NCBI GenBank assembly: GCA_035388225.1
Contig: DAOOPM010000009.1
Location: forward strand, 56,957 to 120,956
Direction of reading: 5' to 3'
Length of the DNA: 64,000 nucleotides
Source of the DNA: SB25 sp029560875
GTDB taxonomy: Bacteria > Bacteroidota > Bacteroidia > Bacteroidales > Tenuifilaceae
Part shown: one piece after another, positions 1 to 8,260 of the stretch
Layout: each line of letters begins with the position of its first letter
How positions within the stretch are numbered: the first letter of the stretch is position 1
The notes under the pieces: model-generated
Told to the model about the DNA's origin: nothing
The model's input: only the letters and a program-made list of their open reading frames with translations
The model's database searches: none
Program-made: the position numbers and the translations under genes

Positions 1-1
1 A

Positions 2-985
2 TATGTTTTATTTGTGAACTCCGCAACAAGCGCTTTGGAGTTAGCATTTAGAGTTAAGAATTTCCCCTCGGGCTCTGAGGTGATTGTACCTAATTTTACT
101 TACACCTCCACGGCAATTGCTGCTATGTATAATGGATTAAAAATTGTGCTAGCAGATGTATATCCCGATAATGGAAGTTTAGATGTTGGTAAACTAGAAT
201 CTTACATTACGCCAAAAACTGTTGCAATTGCTGCTGTTGATTATGCAGGAATACCTGCTGAGATGGACGAAATTATGTCCATTGCAAATAAGCATAACTT
301 ATATGTTGTGCACGATACAGCACAATCCATAGGATCTGTATACAAAGGGAAAAAAACAGGAAATCAGGGGCATGTTTCAACTTTTAGTTTTCATGGAACG
401 AAGAACTTAACAACTGGAGAAGGAGGTGCCTTGGTTACTAATGATGATGCTATTGCTGAAAGAGTTAAAGTTTTAAGGGAAAAGGGAACCGACAAGTATT
501 CGTTTCTTACTGATAATAAAACTCGAGGATATTATGAATACGTTGATATAGGAAACTCTTATGTTCAATCTAATATTAATGGTGCTTTGGGTGTTACACA
601 GTTAAAGAAGTTGGATTGGATGAACGAAGAAAGACGAAAAATTGCAGAGTACTACATAAAAGAATTATCGAATATTGACGGACTCAATTTCTTAAGAATT
701 ACAGCAGGAGCAAAACATAACTGGCATCTGTTTGGCATTCTAGTTCAGCCAGAAGATAAGTATTGGATTATGGATGCATTAAGGGCAGAGGGTGTAATGG
801 CTAATGTGCATTATACACCATTGCACAGGAATAAATTTTATTCGAACCTTGGTACAGACCAAGAATTTACTGGTACTATGAGTTTTTTTAATCAGTTGCT
901 GAGGTTGCCAATTTATCCTTCTTTAACTAGTGATGAGATTAAGAATGTAGTTAACGCTGCAAGAAAAGTGTTTGGTGTATTATGA
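2..985 (+). CDS. wecE: WecE-like PLP sugar aminotransferase, 5' partial
   Basis: DegT/DnrJ/EryC1-family aminotransferase that puts an amino group on a nucleotide-linked 4-keto-6-deoxy sugar. The frame is open to the left edge and the first visible residues (YVLFVNSATSALELAF) are family core, so roughly 45 to 50 N-terminal residues lie outside; the GTG at 14 is internal. The PLP lysine is in FSFHGTKN (codon 401-403), followed by GEGGAL. The later stretches REKGTDKYSF and VHYTPLH resemble E. coli WecE (dTDP-4-amino-4,6-dideoxygalactose transaminase) more than WbpE/ArnB types. The exact sugar substrate is inferred. The stop overlaps the next start as ATGA. Confidence 0.85.
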   Translation, partial: YVLFVNSATSALELAFRVKNFPSGSEVIVPNFTYTSTAIAAMYNGLKIVLADVYPDNGSLDVGKLESYITPKTVAIAAVDYAGIPAEMDEIMSIANKHNLYVVHDTAQSIGSVYKGKKTGNQGHVSTFSFHGTKNLTTGEGGALVTNDDAIAERVKVLREKGTDKYSFLTDNKTRGYYEYVDIGNSYVQSNINGALGVTQLKKLDWMNEERRKIAEYYIKELSNIDGLNFLRITAGAKHNWHLFGILVQPEDKYWIMDALRAEGVMANVHYTPLHRNKFYSNLGTDQEFTGTMSFFNQLLRLPIYPSLTSDEIKNVVNAARKVFGVL

Positions 986-1548
986 TAAAAGATATATTTA
1001 TTTTAATAGAGAACCATATTTGGAATTTACGATGCAGATATAATTACTGGATGCATGGGGCGTATGGTTTAACCCGAACAATAGAGAAAATGCCATTTCG
1101 CTTTGTTGTAAAGTATTTTAGAAAATACGGAGCTACTGTTGGTGAAAACGTTATTATTGACTCAGGATTTAAAATACATCGACCGAGTTCTGGATTACCA
1201 TTGAAAAATCTTGTTATTGGAGACAGTGTTTATATAGGGCACAGAGTACTTTTTGATTTAACAGAAAAAATAACTTTTGAGAATAATACCGCAATGGGAG
1301 CCGATTGCCAAATATGGACACATGTAGGTAACTATAAAGAAAACTTGAGAGACAAAAATGACTATAAAGAAAAAATTGCTCCTGTTATATTAAGGTCGGG
1401 AGTTGTAGTATATTCTTGTTCTGTGTTAAACCCGGGAACCGATATAGGAGAAAAATCTAGAATCTTTGGATTAAGCATGGTTGGAGGAGCAATTCCCGGC
1501 AGTGAAGTATGGGGTGGTATTCCTGCAAAGTACATAAAGAGTATATAG
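982..1548 (+). CDS. Hexapeptide-repeat acyltransferase (WbbJ-like)
   Basis: A 188-residue left-handed beta-helix acyltransferase, probably O- or N-acetylating a surface sugar. The middle shows imperfect hexapeptide turns (GENVIIDSGFKI, IGDSVYIG, MGADCQI) and the C-terminus ends with the family-typical GGIPAKYI. The motif IWTHVGNY matches the region that supplies the catalytic histidine in the WbbJ/maltose-acetyltransferase group. The start overlaps the upstream aminotransferase by four bases, so translation is probably coupled. After a sugar aminotransferase, N-acetylation of the new amine is an obvious role (inference), although the WbbJ group is mostly O-acetylating. Confidence 0.8.
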   Translation: MIKDIFILIENHIWNLRCRYNYWMHGAYGLTRTIEKMPFRFVVKYFRKYGATVGENVIIDSGFKIHRPSSGLPLKNLVIGDSVYIGHRVLFDLTEKITFENNTAMGADCQIWTHVGNYKENLRDKNDYKEKIAPVILRSGVVVYSCSVLNPGTDIGEKSRIFGLSMVGGAIPGSEVWGGIPAKYIKSI

Positions 1549-1575
1549 TAGATCATAAAACTAATATTTTTCTTA

Positions 1576-3003
1576 TTGAAAAGCAAAACTGCAATAGCGA
1601 CTTTCTGGAGTTTATCAGACACATTTACAAATTTTGTTTTAAAGTTTTTTTTTGCAATTGCAATTACTAGGCTTTTAACACCTCGAGATTATGGATTAGT
1701 TGCCTATACTAGTTTGTTTATTGGAGTAGCAACTTGGCTTTCTGATTGGGGCTTTGGTACATCCCTGATCCAAAAGAAAGATGCAAATAATTTGGACTTT
1801 TCTACAGGATATTTTTTTAATATTACAATAAGCATCTTTTTCTTCTCATTATACTATTCCTTTGCGCCATTTGTCTCAAGAATTTTCAATGAACCAGAAC
1901 TTAAAGATATTCTAAGAGTAGTAAGCCTAACGTTAATTTTAAATGCATTATGCTATATACATCAAATTAAATTAATTAAAGGCGTTGATTTTAAGGGACT
2001 TACTGTTATTAATTTATTGTCATCGATACTTAGTGGGATAATAGGGCTAGGTTTGGCTTATTGTGGTTTTCATTATTGGGCATTAATATTTCAGTCATTG
2101 GTTGGATACTTATTTAGAATGCTAGGATTATGGTACTTGGTAAGGTGGATGCCTATTTTTAAATTTAGTTTGTTGTCATTTAAAGAACAATTTAACTTTG
2201 GATTAAAAGTGTTTATTCAAGGTTTACTAGATAGTATTTTTAAGGAAATTCATTCTTTGATAATTGGCAAAACATATCAAACAGAGGCTCTTGGTAATTA
2301 TTCTAGGGGTCAACGTTTTTACAACTTATTTGTTGTTCAGACAGGAATTTCTGTAAATAGAGTCCTTTATCCCACAATGGTTTCCAAAAATTTAAATCAT
2401 GAGGTTCATAAGGAGATGTATTTTAAGACCTATAGATTACTTTTTTTTATGATGGCGCCATTAAGTTTATTCTTGATTTTATTTTCGAAACAAATAATTC
2501 TTGTTTTGCTGACGGATAAATGGATATTAGCATCACCTTATATGCAACTTTATTGTATCGCTGGTTTTATCTTTTTACTCACATACTTTAATTCATCTTC
2601 AATTCTTTCAAATAATCGTTCATCTTTATTTTTATATATAGATTTATTTCAAAAAGCCCTTATTGGGATAGCCCTTATTATAACTTATAGAATGGGTATT
2701 AGATCTATTATTATAGGATGGCTGGTTGCTTATTACATTTATTTTATCTTTTATGAGATCATTATGTATCGATTAGGATATTATAGTTTTAGTAAATATA
2801 AAGAAATGATTCTTATACTTATATGTCTTTTGCCTATGATTGGATTTTATAAATTGTCAGTTATTTTTATTTCGAATACTTATATTTTATTGGGCACAAA
2901 TATATTAATACTTCCTATTTTATATTTATTATTAAGTTATCTATTAAAGATAAAGTCTTTAATAGATATGAGGGATATATTATTTCCAATTTTAAAGAAA
3001 TGA
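1576..3003 (+). CDS. Polysaccharide flippase, Wzx/MATE family
   Basis: Inner-membrane protein of 475 residues with about 12 to 14 hydrophobic segments, of the polysaccharide-export (Polysacc_synt_3/WzxC-like) class. It would flip undecaprenyl-linked repeat units across the inner membrane. The N-terminus has the diagnostic pattern TRLLTPRDYGLVAYTSLF with a following SDWGFG, seen in Wzx/TuaB-type flippases. I find no ATG near the beginning, and TTG at 1576 is the likeliest start, 27 bases after the preceding gene. It overlaps the next gene by ATGA. Base composition is strongly AT-rich, as expected of transferred glycan loci. Confidence 0.88.
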   Translation: MKSKTAIATFWSLSDTFTNFVLKFFFAIAITRLLTPRDYGLVAYTSLFIGVATWLSDWGFGTSLIQKKDANNLDFSTGYFFNITISIFFFSLYYSFAPFVSRIFNEPELKDILRVVSLTLILNALCYIHQIKLIKGVDFKGLTVINLLSSILSGIIGLGLAYCGFHYWALIFQSLVGYLFRMLGLWYLVRWMPIFKFSLLSFKEQFNFGLKVFIQGLLDSIFKEIHSLIIGKTYQTEALGNYSRGQRFYNLFVVQTGISVNRVLYPTMVSKNLNHEVHKEMYFKTYRLLFFMMAPLSLFLILFSKQIILVLLTDKWILASPYMQLYCIAGFIFLLTYFNSSSILSNNRSSLFLYIDLFQKALIGIALIITYRMGIRSIIIGWLVAYYIYFIFYEIIMYRLGYYSFSKYKEMILILICLLPMIGFYKLSVIFISNTYILLGTNILILPILYLLLSYLLKIKSLIDMRDILFPILKK

Positions 3004-3668
3004 GAAACTTGCGATTGATATCTATAGCGAAACGCTTATCAATAATTAAAACCATAAGGTTTAATTTTCATTATCTGAGGCTGAGGGATGCAATTAAAAT
3101 TCCAATATTTATTTCTCGAACAGTTAAGATAATAAATCTTAAGGGAGAGGTTATTTTGGATTCTGAAAATATTAAGACTGGAATGATTCTAATCGGTTTT
3201 GGAAATATACCGATTTTTGATTACTCAAAAAGCCGGAGTATTTGGAATAACTTAGGTATAGTTACTTTTAAAGGCAAAGCAAGTATAGGGCATGGTTCTA
3301 AAATTGGATGTAGAGGAAAGCTTAAGATAGGTAAAAACTTTCAAGTCACAGCGGAGTCCTCTATCTTATGCAATTATGCAATTAATTTTAATGATGATGT
3401 TTTACTTTCTTGGCAGATTCAAATAATGGATACAGATTTCCATAAAGTATATTCTAATAATATTCTGAAAAATCAAGATTCTGCTATTTTTATAGGAAGC
3501 CATACTTGGATCGGGAGTCGAGTTATAATTAATAAGGGTGTTGTATTGCCTGACAATACAGTTGTTGCGTCAGGATCAGTTGTTACTAAATCCTTTTATG
3601 AAAGCAATATTTTGATTGGAGGTGTTCCTGCTAACATTTTACAGAAAAATATTACTTGGGAAAAATAG
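3000..3668 (+). CDS. Hexapeptide-repeat acyltransferase
   Basis: Second left-handed beta-helix acyltransferase of the locus, 222 residues. The first 80 residues are not repeat-like. From about residue 85 there are hexapeptide turns (GIVTFKGKASIGHGSKIG), then MDTDFHKVY, which holds the candidate catalytic histidine, and a second helix block (IGSHTWIGSRVIINKGVVLP), ending in GGVPANIL. This architecture resembles WcaF/NeuD-neighbourhood O-acetyltransferases. It starts inside the flippase stop codon (ATGA). Substrate unknown; probably acetylates a repeat-unit sugar. Confidence 0.8.
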   Translation: MRNLRLISIAKRLSIIKTIRFNFHYLRLRDAIKIPIFISRTVKIINLKGEVILDSENIKTGMILIGFGNIPIFDYSKSRSIWNNLGIVTFKGKASIGHGSKIGCRGKLKIGKNFQVTAESSILCNYAINFNDDVLLSWQIQIMDTDFHKVYSNNILKNQDSAIFIGSHTWIGSRVIINKGVVLPDNTVVASGSVVTKSFYESNILIGGVPANILQKNITWEK

Positions 3669-3691
3669 TTTTTATTTTAAAATAATTGTAA

Positions 3692-4735
3692 GTGAAAGCA
3701 TTACTTTTTGTTCCAAAATCCTATTCGCTGGCTGAAATGCTTTTTGATGGTTTTAGTGAGAATGGATGGGATGTTAAGATTATTGATTACAAAGAATTAT
3801 TGTCGAAATGGAAAAATAGGCTGTACGAGCGAACTTCTGGTCTTCCAAATCGAATTACGAAATATTGGAAACTAGAATATTATAACGAGGTAAATCGACA
3901 GTATATTGCTTTAGTCAAGGCAGAAAAACCCGATTTAGTATTTATTTACAACAATCAGTTTATTTTTCCGGAAACTTTGGAGGAAATAGGTAAGGAATCT
4001 AAAATTGCATTTTTTTTGGGCGATAATCCCTTGTGGAGTAAAACTTTTGATTACAATTTGCGTATTCTTGAGTATTCTAGTTATACCATTTGCCCTGATA
4101 GCCATTGGCAATACGAACTCTCTTCAATCGGGATTCCTAACACTGTAATTGACCACATCGGTTGTTCTTCCAAACTGTTTTATCCTATTAAAAACATTCC
4201 CAACAAAGTTAAACAGCAATATGAATGTGATGTGCTATTTATTGGAAGAACCTATAGCGACTCTTCTGGTTATAAACGAGCAATGTTCCTGAATAGCTTT
4301 GAAGGCATGAATATGAGAGTGTATGGAACCTGCGAGTGGAATAAGTGGCTACCCTATTTCCCCAACCTTCATAAGCATTTTTACTTAATGAATGCAAGAA
4401 TCCCCAATGACGAACTAAACATGGCTATTAACTGTTGTAAAGTTTACCCAATTGATCAGAATGCGGGAATTGTAAACGGAATTCACCTGAGAGTGTTCGA
4501 GGTGATTGCTGCAGGAGCTTTACCTGTAATGGAATGGAGAAAAGACATTGACACTATTTTTGGCGAATTACTGCCAGTTATTAAAGAATACAATTCTGCA
4601 AGAGAAATTGTAAAGTATTATTTAGATAACGAAATAGAGAGATTACGCATTACTGATGAGTTAAAAAAACATATTGAAAAGCGATATACACCAACACTTT
4701 TTGTTAGAAGAATCATTGATGGTATTTTTAAATAA
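3692..4735 (+). CDS. CgeB-like GT-B glycosyltransferase
   Basis: A 347-residue protein resembling CgeB/spore-maturation-type glycosyltransferases (Glyco_trans_1_2). Residues 1 to about 170 form the N-terminal Rossmann half (ALLFVPKSYSLAEM; LVFIYNNQFIFPE). The C-terminal half contains CDVLFIGRTY and the nucleotide-sugar-binding segment HLRVFEVIAAGALPVMEW, where the conserved glutamate of FEV/ALxxG is present. The start is GTG at 3692, with no ATG nearby. It sits 23 bases after the acyltransferase, in the same transcription unit. Donor and acceptor cannot be told from sequence. Confidence 0.75.
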   Translation: MKALLFVPKSYSLAEMLFDGFSENGWDVKIIDYKELLSKWKNRLYERTSGLPNRITKYWKLEYYNEVNRQYIALVKAEKPDLVFIYNNQFIFPETLEEIGKESKIAFFLGDNPLWSKTFDYNLRILEYSSYTICPDSHWQYELSSIGIPNTVIDHIGCSSKLFYPIKNIPNKVKQQYECDVLFIGRTYSDSSGYKRAMFLNSFEGMNMRVYGTCEWNKWLPYFPNLHKHFYLMNARIPNDELNMAINCCKVYPIDQNAGIVNGIHLRVFEVIAAGALPVMEWRKDIDTIFGELLPVIKEYNSAREIVKYYLDNEIERLRITDELKKHIEKRYTPTLFVRRIIDGIFK

Positions 4736-4749
4736 TTAATATAGGTCTA

Positions 4750-6159
4750 ATGAGATTTATAGAGGAATTGAAGTTTATTGGATTATTTATAATTAGTATT
4801 GTAATTCAGTATTTTTTCCCGACTGTAATTTCTCAGGTTTATTTTGGCATTTTGCTAATCTTATTTTTAATTTCAAAACTAGATTTTTCATACTTCTGGG
4901 TAATTTTTTTCTGGCTTTTGTTTACCTCACCAGGCTATCTATTTTACGACCTAGGTATATATAAATTACCCACACTATCTATCCCGGGGATGGGGCGAGA
5001 AATTTTTTATGGCGAGATATTTACAATTCTATTAATTATAAAAATTATTTTCCAATCTGTAAAGAACCGTAGAATATTCTATAGCTCCCCGTTGCTTGGA
5101 ATAATTATATATGCAATAATACTTCTTATTGTTGGCTTATTTTCTGGGTCATCTATATTAACCGTATTAAAATCAATACGATTTTTCATCCCTTTGTTAT
5201 TACTCTTGTTTATTCCTCGTATTGTCCCTTATTCTAGATTTCTACCCATGGTACAATTAATGTTTGTGAGTGTGTTTGTTTTAGTATTTGCTCAGATGTA
5301 TAGTATTGTTATGGGAGAACCTTTAGCTGCAGTGTTGGGAGAAACACAAATGATGTTTTCGGGTGTTGAATTAGATGACAAATCTCGCGTTTTTGATGTA
5401 ACACAAGGCGCTGTACGCGTAATATTTGGGGCGTATTTGTTATATATTAGTTTATTATTTAGTTTTATTCTTTTACTAGACAAAAATCATAGTTATAAAT
5501 CAAAATATTTTATTATAATAACGTTTTTATCCGCATTTAGTATATTCATGAGCGCAACTCGAGGTTGGATTATTGCAATTGTATTTATCATTTTTGGATT
5601 TTCACTTATAGCGTTTAAAAAATTTAGTAAATCATTACTTATAGGGGTAATGTTTTTTTTTGTTTTATTATTAATTCCTAAAATCAATATGCAAATATCA
5701 AATGCATATGAAAGAACTCTAACTATAGAGTCCCTTATTGAAGGTGATTTAACCGCTGATGGTACACTTAGTAGATTGACGGAGAGAGGGCCTAAAGTAA
5801 TGGAAAAGTTTTATGAGAGGCCTATTTTTGGTTTTGGTTTTTCGGAGGAATACTATGAATTTCAGGATGTGCATGTGGGAAACCAGACATTGCTATTAAA
5901 TGGAGGTATTCTAGGCTATATCTTATATCTTTTTTTTATTTTTTATCTTTTATATAAATTATATAAATTTTACGACATTTTTAATGATAAGTCATTTATT
6001 ATTATGATATTTGGAGTAATTGGCATATTTATCGTGCATAGTTCCTCTACTATGGTTTTTGGTTATTCTCTTAGGGTTGAAACAGCAATTTCGTTATCAA
6101 TTCTCTTTTTTATGTCAGATTATTTATTATATAAAAATCAGCAATTATACAGGAAATGA
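4750..6159 (+). CDS. O-antigen polymerase/ligase-like membrane protein (Wzy type)
   Basis: A polytopic membrane protein of 469 residues with about 12 hydrophobic helices and a large periplasmic loop near residues 325 to 385. The Wzy/WaaL (PF04932-like) signature is visible: MSATRGW in the loop-helix region, then PKVMEKFYERPIFGFGFSEE and HVGNQTLLLNGGILGYILY, where the histidine and the small-residue helix fit the ligase/polymerase core. With a Wzx-type flippase in the same operon, polymerization of repeat units (Wzy) is the likelier role, but sequence alone does not separate polymerase from ligase. Confidence 0.82.
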   Translation: MRFIEELKFIGLFIISIVIQYFFPTVISQVYFGILLILFLISKLDFSYFWVIFFWLLFTSPGYLFYDLGIYKLPTLSIPGMGREIFYGEIFTILLIIKIIFQSVKNRRIFYSSPLLGIIIYAIILLIVGLFSGSSILTVLKSIRFFIPLLLLLFIPRIVPYSRFLPMVQLMFVSVFVLVFAQMYSIVMGEPLAAVLGETQMMFSGVELDDKSRVFDVTQGAVRVIFGAYLLYISLLFSFILLLDKNHSYKSKYFIIITFLSAFSIFMSATRGWIIAIVFIIFGFSLIAFKKFSKSLLIGVMFFFVLLLIPKINMQISNAYERTLTIESLIEGDLTADGTLSRLTERGPKVMEKFYERPIFGFGFSEEYYEFQDVHVGNQTLLLNGGILGYILYLFFIFYLLYKLYKFYDIFNDKSFIIMIFGVIGIFIVHSSSTMVFGYSLRVETAISLSILFFMSDYLLYKNQQLYRK

Positions 6160-7211
6160 ATATAATACATATAAATACATCGTTATATAATGGTGGTCTT
6201 GAAAATATGATGATTGATATTGCAAACCAGCAAGTTTCTGATGGTAACGAGGTGACAATTATTGTTATAAATAATAATGTGGATGAAAGTGTTAAAACCC
6301 GAATTGATGAAAGAATCATACTTTACACTATAAAAAGAACGAATGGATCTTATTCCGTGTTTCCATGGTTGAAATTATATTTTATTTTAAGAAAAATAAA
6401 TAATGCGATTATACACTGTCACGCTATTTCACTTGGACGAATTTTGCGTTTATTCTCGAATAAAAAAGTTATATATACGATACATGCATTAAATTATGAA
6501 ACAACTAAGTTAAAGTATTATCATAGTCTTTATGCAATATCTAATAGTGTTAAATTCGACATTCAACAGCGCAGTAAATTCCAGCCGGTTGTAATTCATA
6601 ATGGAATTATGACTAAACTTATTCGTTTTAAAGATTACAGTAGTAAGCATAATTCTACTATACGTATAGTTCAAGTGGGCAGGTTAGACTCATTGAAGAA
6701 GGGACAAGATGTTTTAATTAGGGCTGCAAAAAGCATTATTTTAGATAGCAAAGGGTATGATATAACAATTGATTTTATTGGAGACGGACCATCTTTTGAG
6801 GAACTAAAGAACAGTGTTCGTAATTTGGGACTTGAAGACTACATTCATTTTTTAGGAAATAAATCAAGGGACTGGGTGTATAATAACCTTGCTAATTATG
6901 ACATTTTTGTTCAAGCAAGTCGGTTTGAAGGCTTTGGGTTAACTGTTGCAGAAGCAATGGCGGCGAAGTTGCCTGTTATTGTAGCCAATAATGATGGACC
7001 ATCCGAAATAATCAATAATGGGGAATTTGGAAAAGTTTTTCAGAATGGGAATAGCGATGATTTAGAGATTAAGATTATTGAAACTATTGAGATGATTAAA
7101 AGAGGAGATATTTATAATTTTGTAGAAAGATCCTATAGGCATTGTTTGAACAATTTTGATATAAGAAAAACGGTGCAATTGTATTATTTTGAATATTCTA
7201 AATTGTTATAA
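6156..7211 (+). CDS. Glycosyltransferase family 4
   Basis: GT-B, family 4 retaining glycosyltransferase of 351 residues. The N-terminal domain begins with the glycine-rich loop NTSLYNGGLENMMIDIA and has IIHCHAIS. The C-terminal domain shows VGRLDSLKKGQDVLIRAA, FIGDGPSFEELK and the nucleotide-sugar signature EGFGLTVAEAMAAKLPVI, including the EX7E pair. It overlaps the polymerase stop by four bases and its own stop shares one base with the next start. It probably adds one sugar of the repeat unit at the cytoplasmic face. Confidence 0.9.
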   Translation: MNIIHINTSLYNGGLENMMIDIANQQVSDGNEVTIIVINNNVDESVKTRIDERIILYTIKRTNGSYSVFPWLKLYFILRKINNAIIHCHAISLGRILRLFSNKKVIYTIHALNYETTKLKYYHSLYAISNSVKFDIQQRSKFQPVVIHNGIMTKLIRFKDYSSKHNSTIRIVQVGRLDSLKKGQDVLIRAAKSIILDSKGYDITIDFIGDGPSFEELKNSVRNLGLEDYIHFLGNKSRDWVYNNLANYDIFVQASRFEGFGLTVAEAMAAKLPVIVANNDGPSEIINNGEFGKVFQNGNSDDLEIKIIETIEMIKRGDIYNFVERSYRHCLNNFDIRKTVQLYYFEYSKLL

Positions 7212-8260
7212 TGAATAATGATATTATACTTCTTGGTGATATATCTTTTAATGGGCTAATTAGCGATCAGCCTGAAAAAAACACTCAACGCTTTAAACGT
7301 GTTGCGCCAGTACTTCAAGATGCCGGTTTAGTATTTGCGAACTTAGAATCACCCGTAAAGGGGAATGGTGAGGTTAACTTACAAAAAAGAATCATTCACT
7401 ATACCGATGAGGCTGTAACTCGTGACCTCTTGAGTCTACTCAACATAAAGTGTGTTTCTTTGGCCAATAATCACATATACGATTGCTTGATGTCGGGAGT
7501 GAAATCTACCATTTACCTATTGGACGAACTTGGCATTTATCATACAGGTGCTGGGTGGTTAAAGGAGCATGTTGGCCCCGTATTAATTAATTTTAATAAT
7601 CAACAAATAGGGTTTTTAGCGTATGTTGATATTTCAACAAATCCTAAAACTGAAAAGTCCGAAGAATTTCTTATTAATTATTTTGACATAGATAAGGTGT
7701 TAAATGACGTAAGTCGGGTTAGGCCTTTTGTTGATAGGGTAATATGTAGTATTCATTGGGGCTTGGATTTTTCCTTTTATCCAACAGACTATCAGGTTAA
7801 AGTTGCAAATATGCTAATTAATAATGGAGTTGATGTTATAATGGGACACCATTCGCACACAATACAGCCTTATACTAAAGTGAGCACCTCAAAGTACATT
7901 TTTTACAGTTTAGGCAGTTTCTGCTATGGTGACCATATTTGGAACGGACGTATTCGGGGACTTAAAACGCGTTCAAAGAAGTCTTTTATTGTAAAGTTGA
8001 ACAAAAATTTTTGTAATGTAAAGTTTATACCTATAATTGAATTAAAAGGGAATAGTATAGATTTCAGAAAGGGCGATTTTACCCAATGGTCAAATCGTAA
8101 ATGGGCTATTTATAAATTGTTTAAAATTATCCCGTTGTTAAAAATTATAGTCAAAATACATAATAGGTATTGGGTTAAATTTTACAACTTCTTTTTTGGC
8201 TATTATAGAAATCCCTTTTTGGGAATTATAGATATTTTTATTAAAACATGCGAAAAATGA
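7211..8260 (+). CDS. CapA-like metallophosphoesterase-fold protein
   Basis: A 349-residue protein of the PGA_cap/CapA family (PF09587). CapA takes part in poly-gamma-glutamate capsule synthesis and export in Bacillus. Visible motifs are ILLGDISFNG at the N-terminus, FANLESPVKG, SLANNHIYD, IHWGLDF and VIMGHHSHTIQPY, which together give the metal-binding Asp/Asn/His set of the calcineurin-like fold. I see no signal peptide, although CapA proteins are usually surface-associated; a hydrophobic stretch near the C-terminus (about residues 305 to 320) is weak. It opens a run of amide-chemistry genes, hinting at an amino-acid substituent on the polymer (inference). Confidence 0.85.
   Translation: MNNDIILLGDISFNGLISDQPEKNTQRFKRVAPVLQDAGLVFANLESPVKGNGEVNLQKRIIHYTDEAVTRDLLSLLNIKCVSLANNHIYDCLMSGVKSTIYLLDELGIYHTGAGWLKEHVGPVLINFNNQQIGFLAYVDISTNPKTEKSEEFLINYFDIDKVLNDVSRVRPFVDRVICSIHWGLDFSFYPTDYQVKVANMLINNGVDVIMGHHSHTIQPYTKVSTSKYIFYSLGSFCYGDHIWNGRIRGLKTRSKKSFIVKLNKNFCNVKFIPIIELKGNSIDFRKGDFTQWSNRKWAIYKLFKIIPLLKIIVKIHNRYWVKFYNFFFGYYRNPFLGIIDIFIKTCEK

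Noticed and set aside
8248..8256. ATG at 8248 as start of the Asn-synthetase-like gene
   Set aside because: Possible, but ATG at 8257 gives the ATGA overlap used repeatedly in this operon. The choice does not change the missing Cys2.
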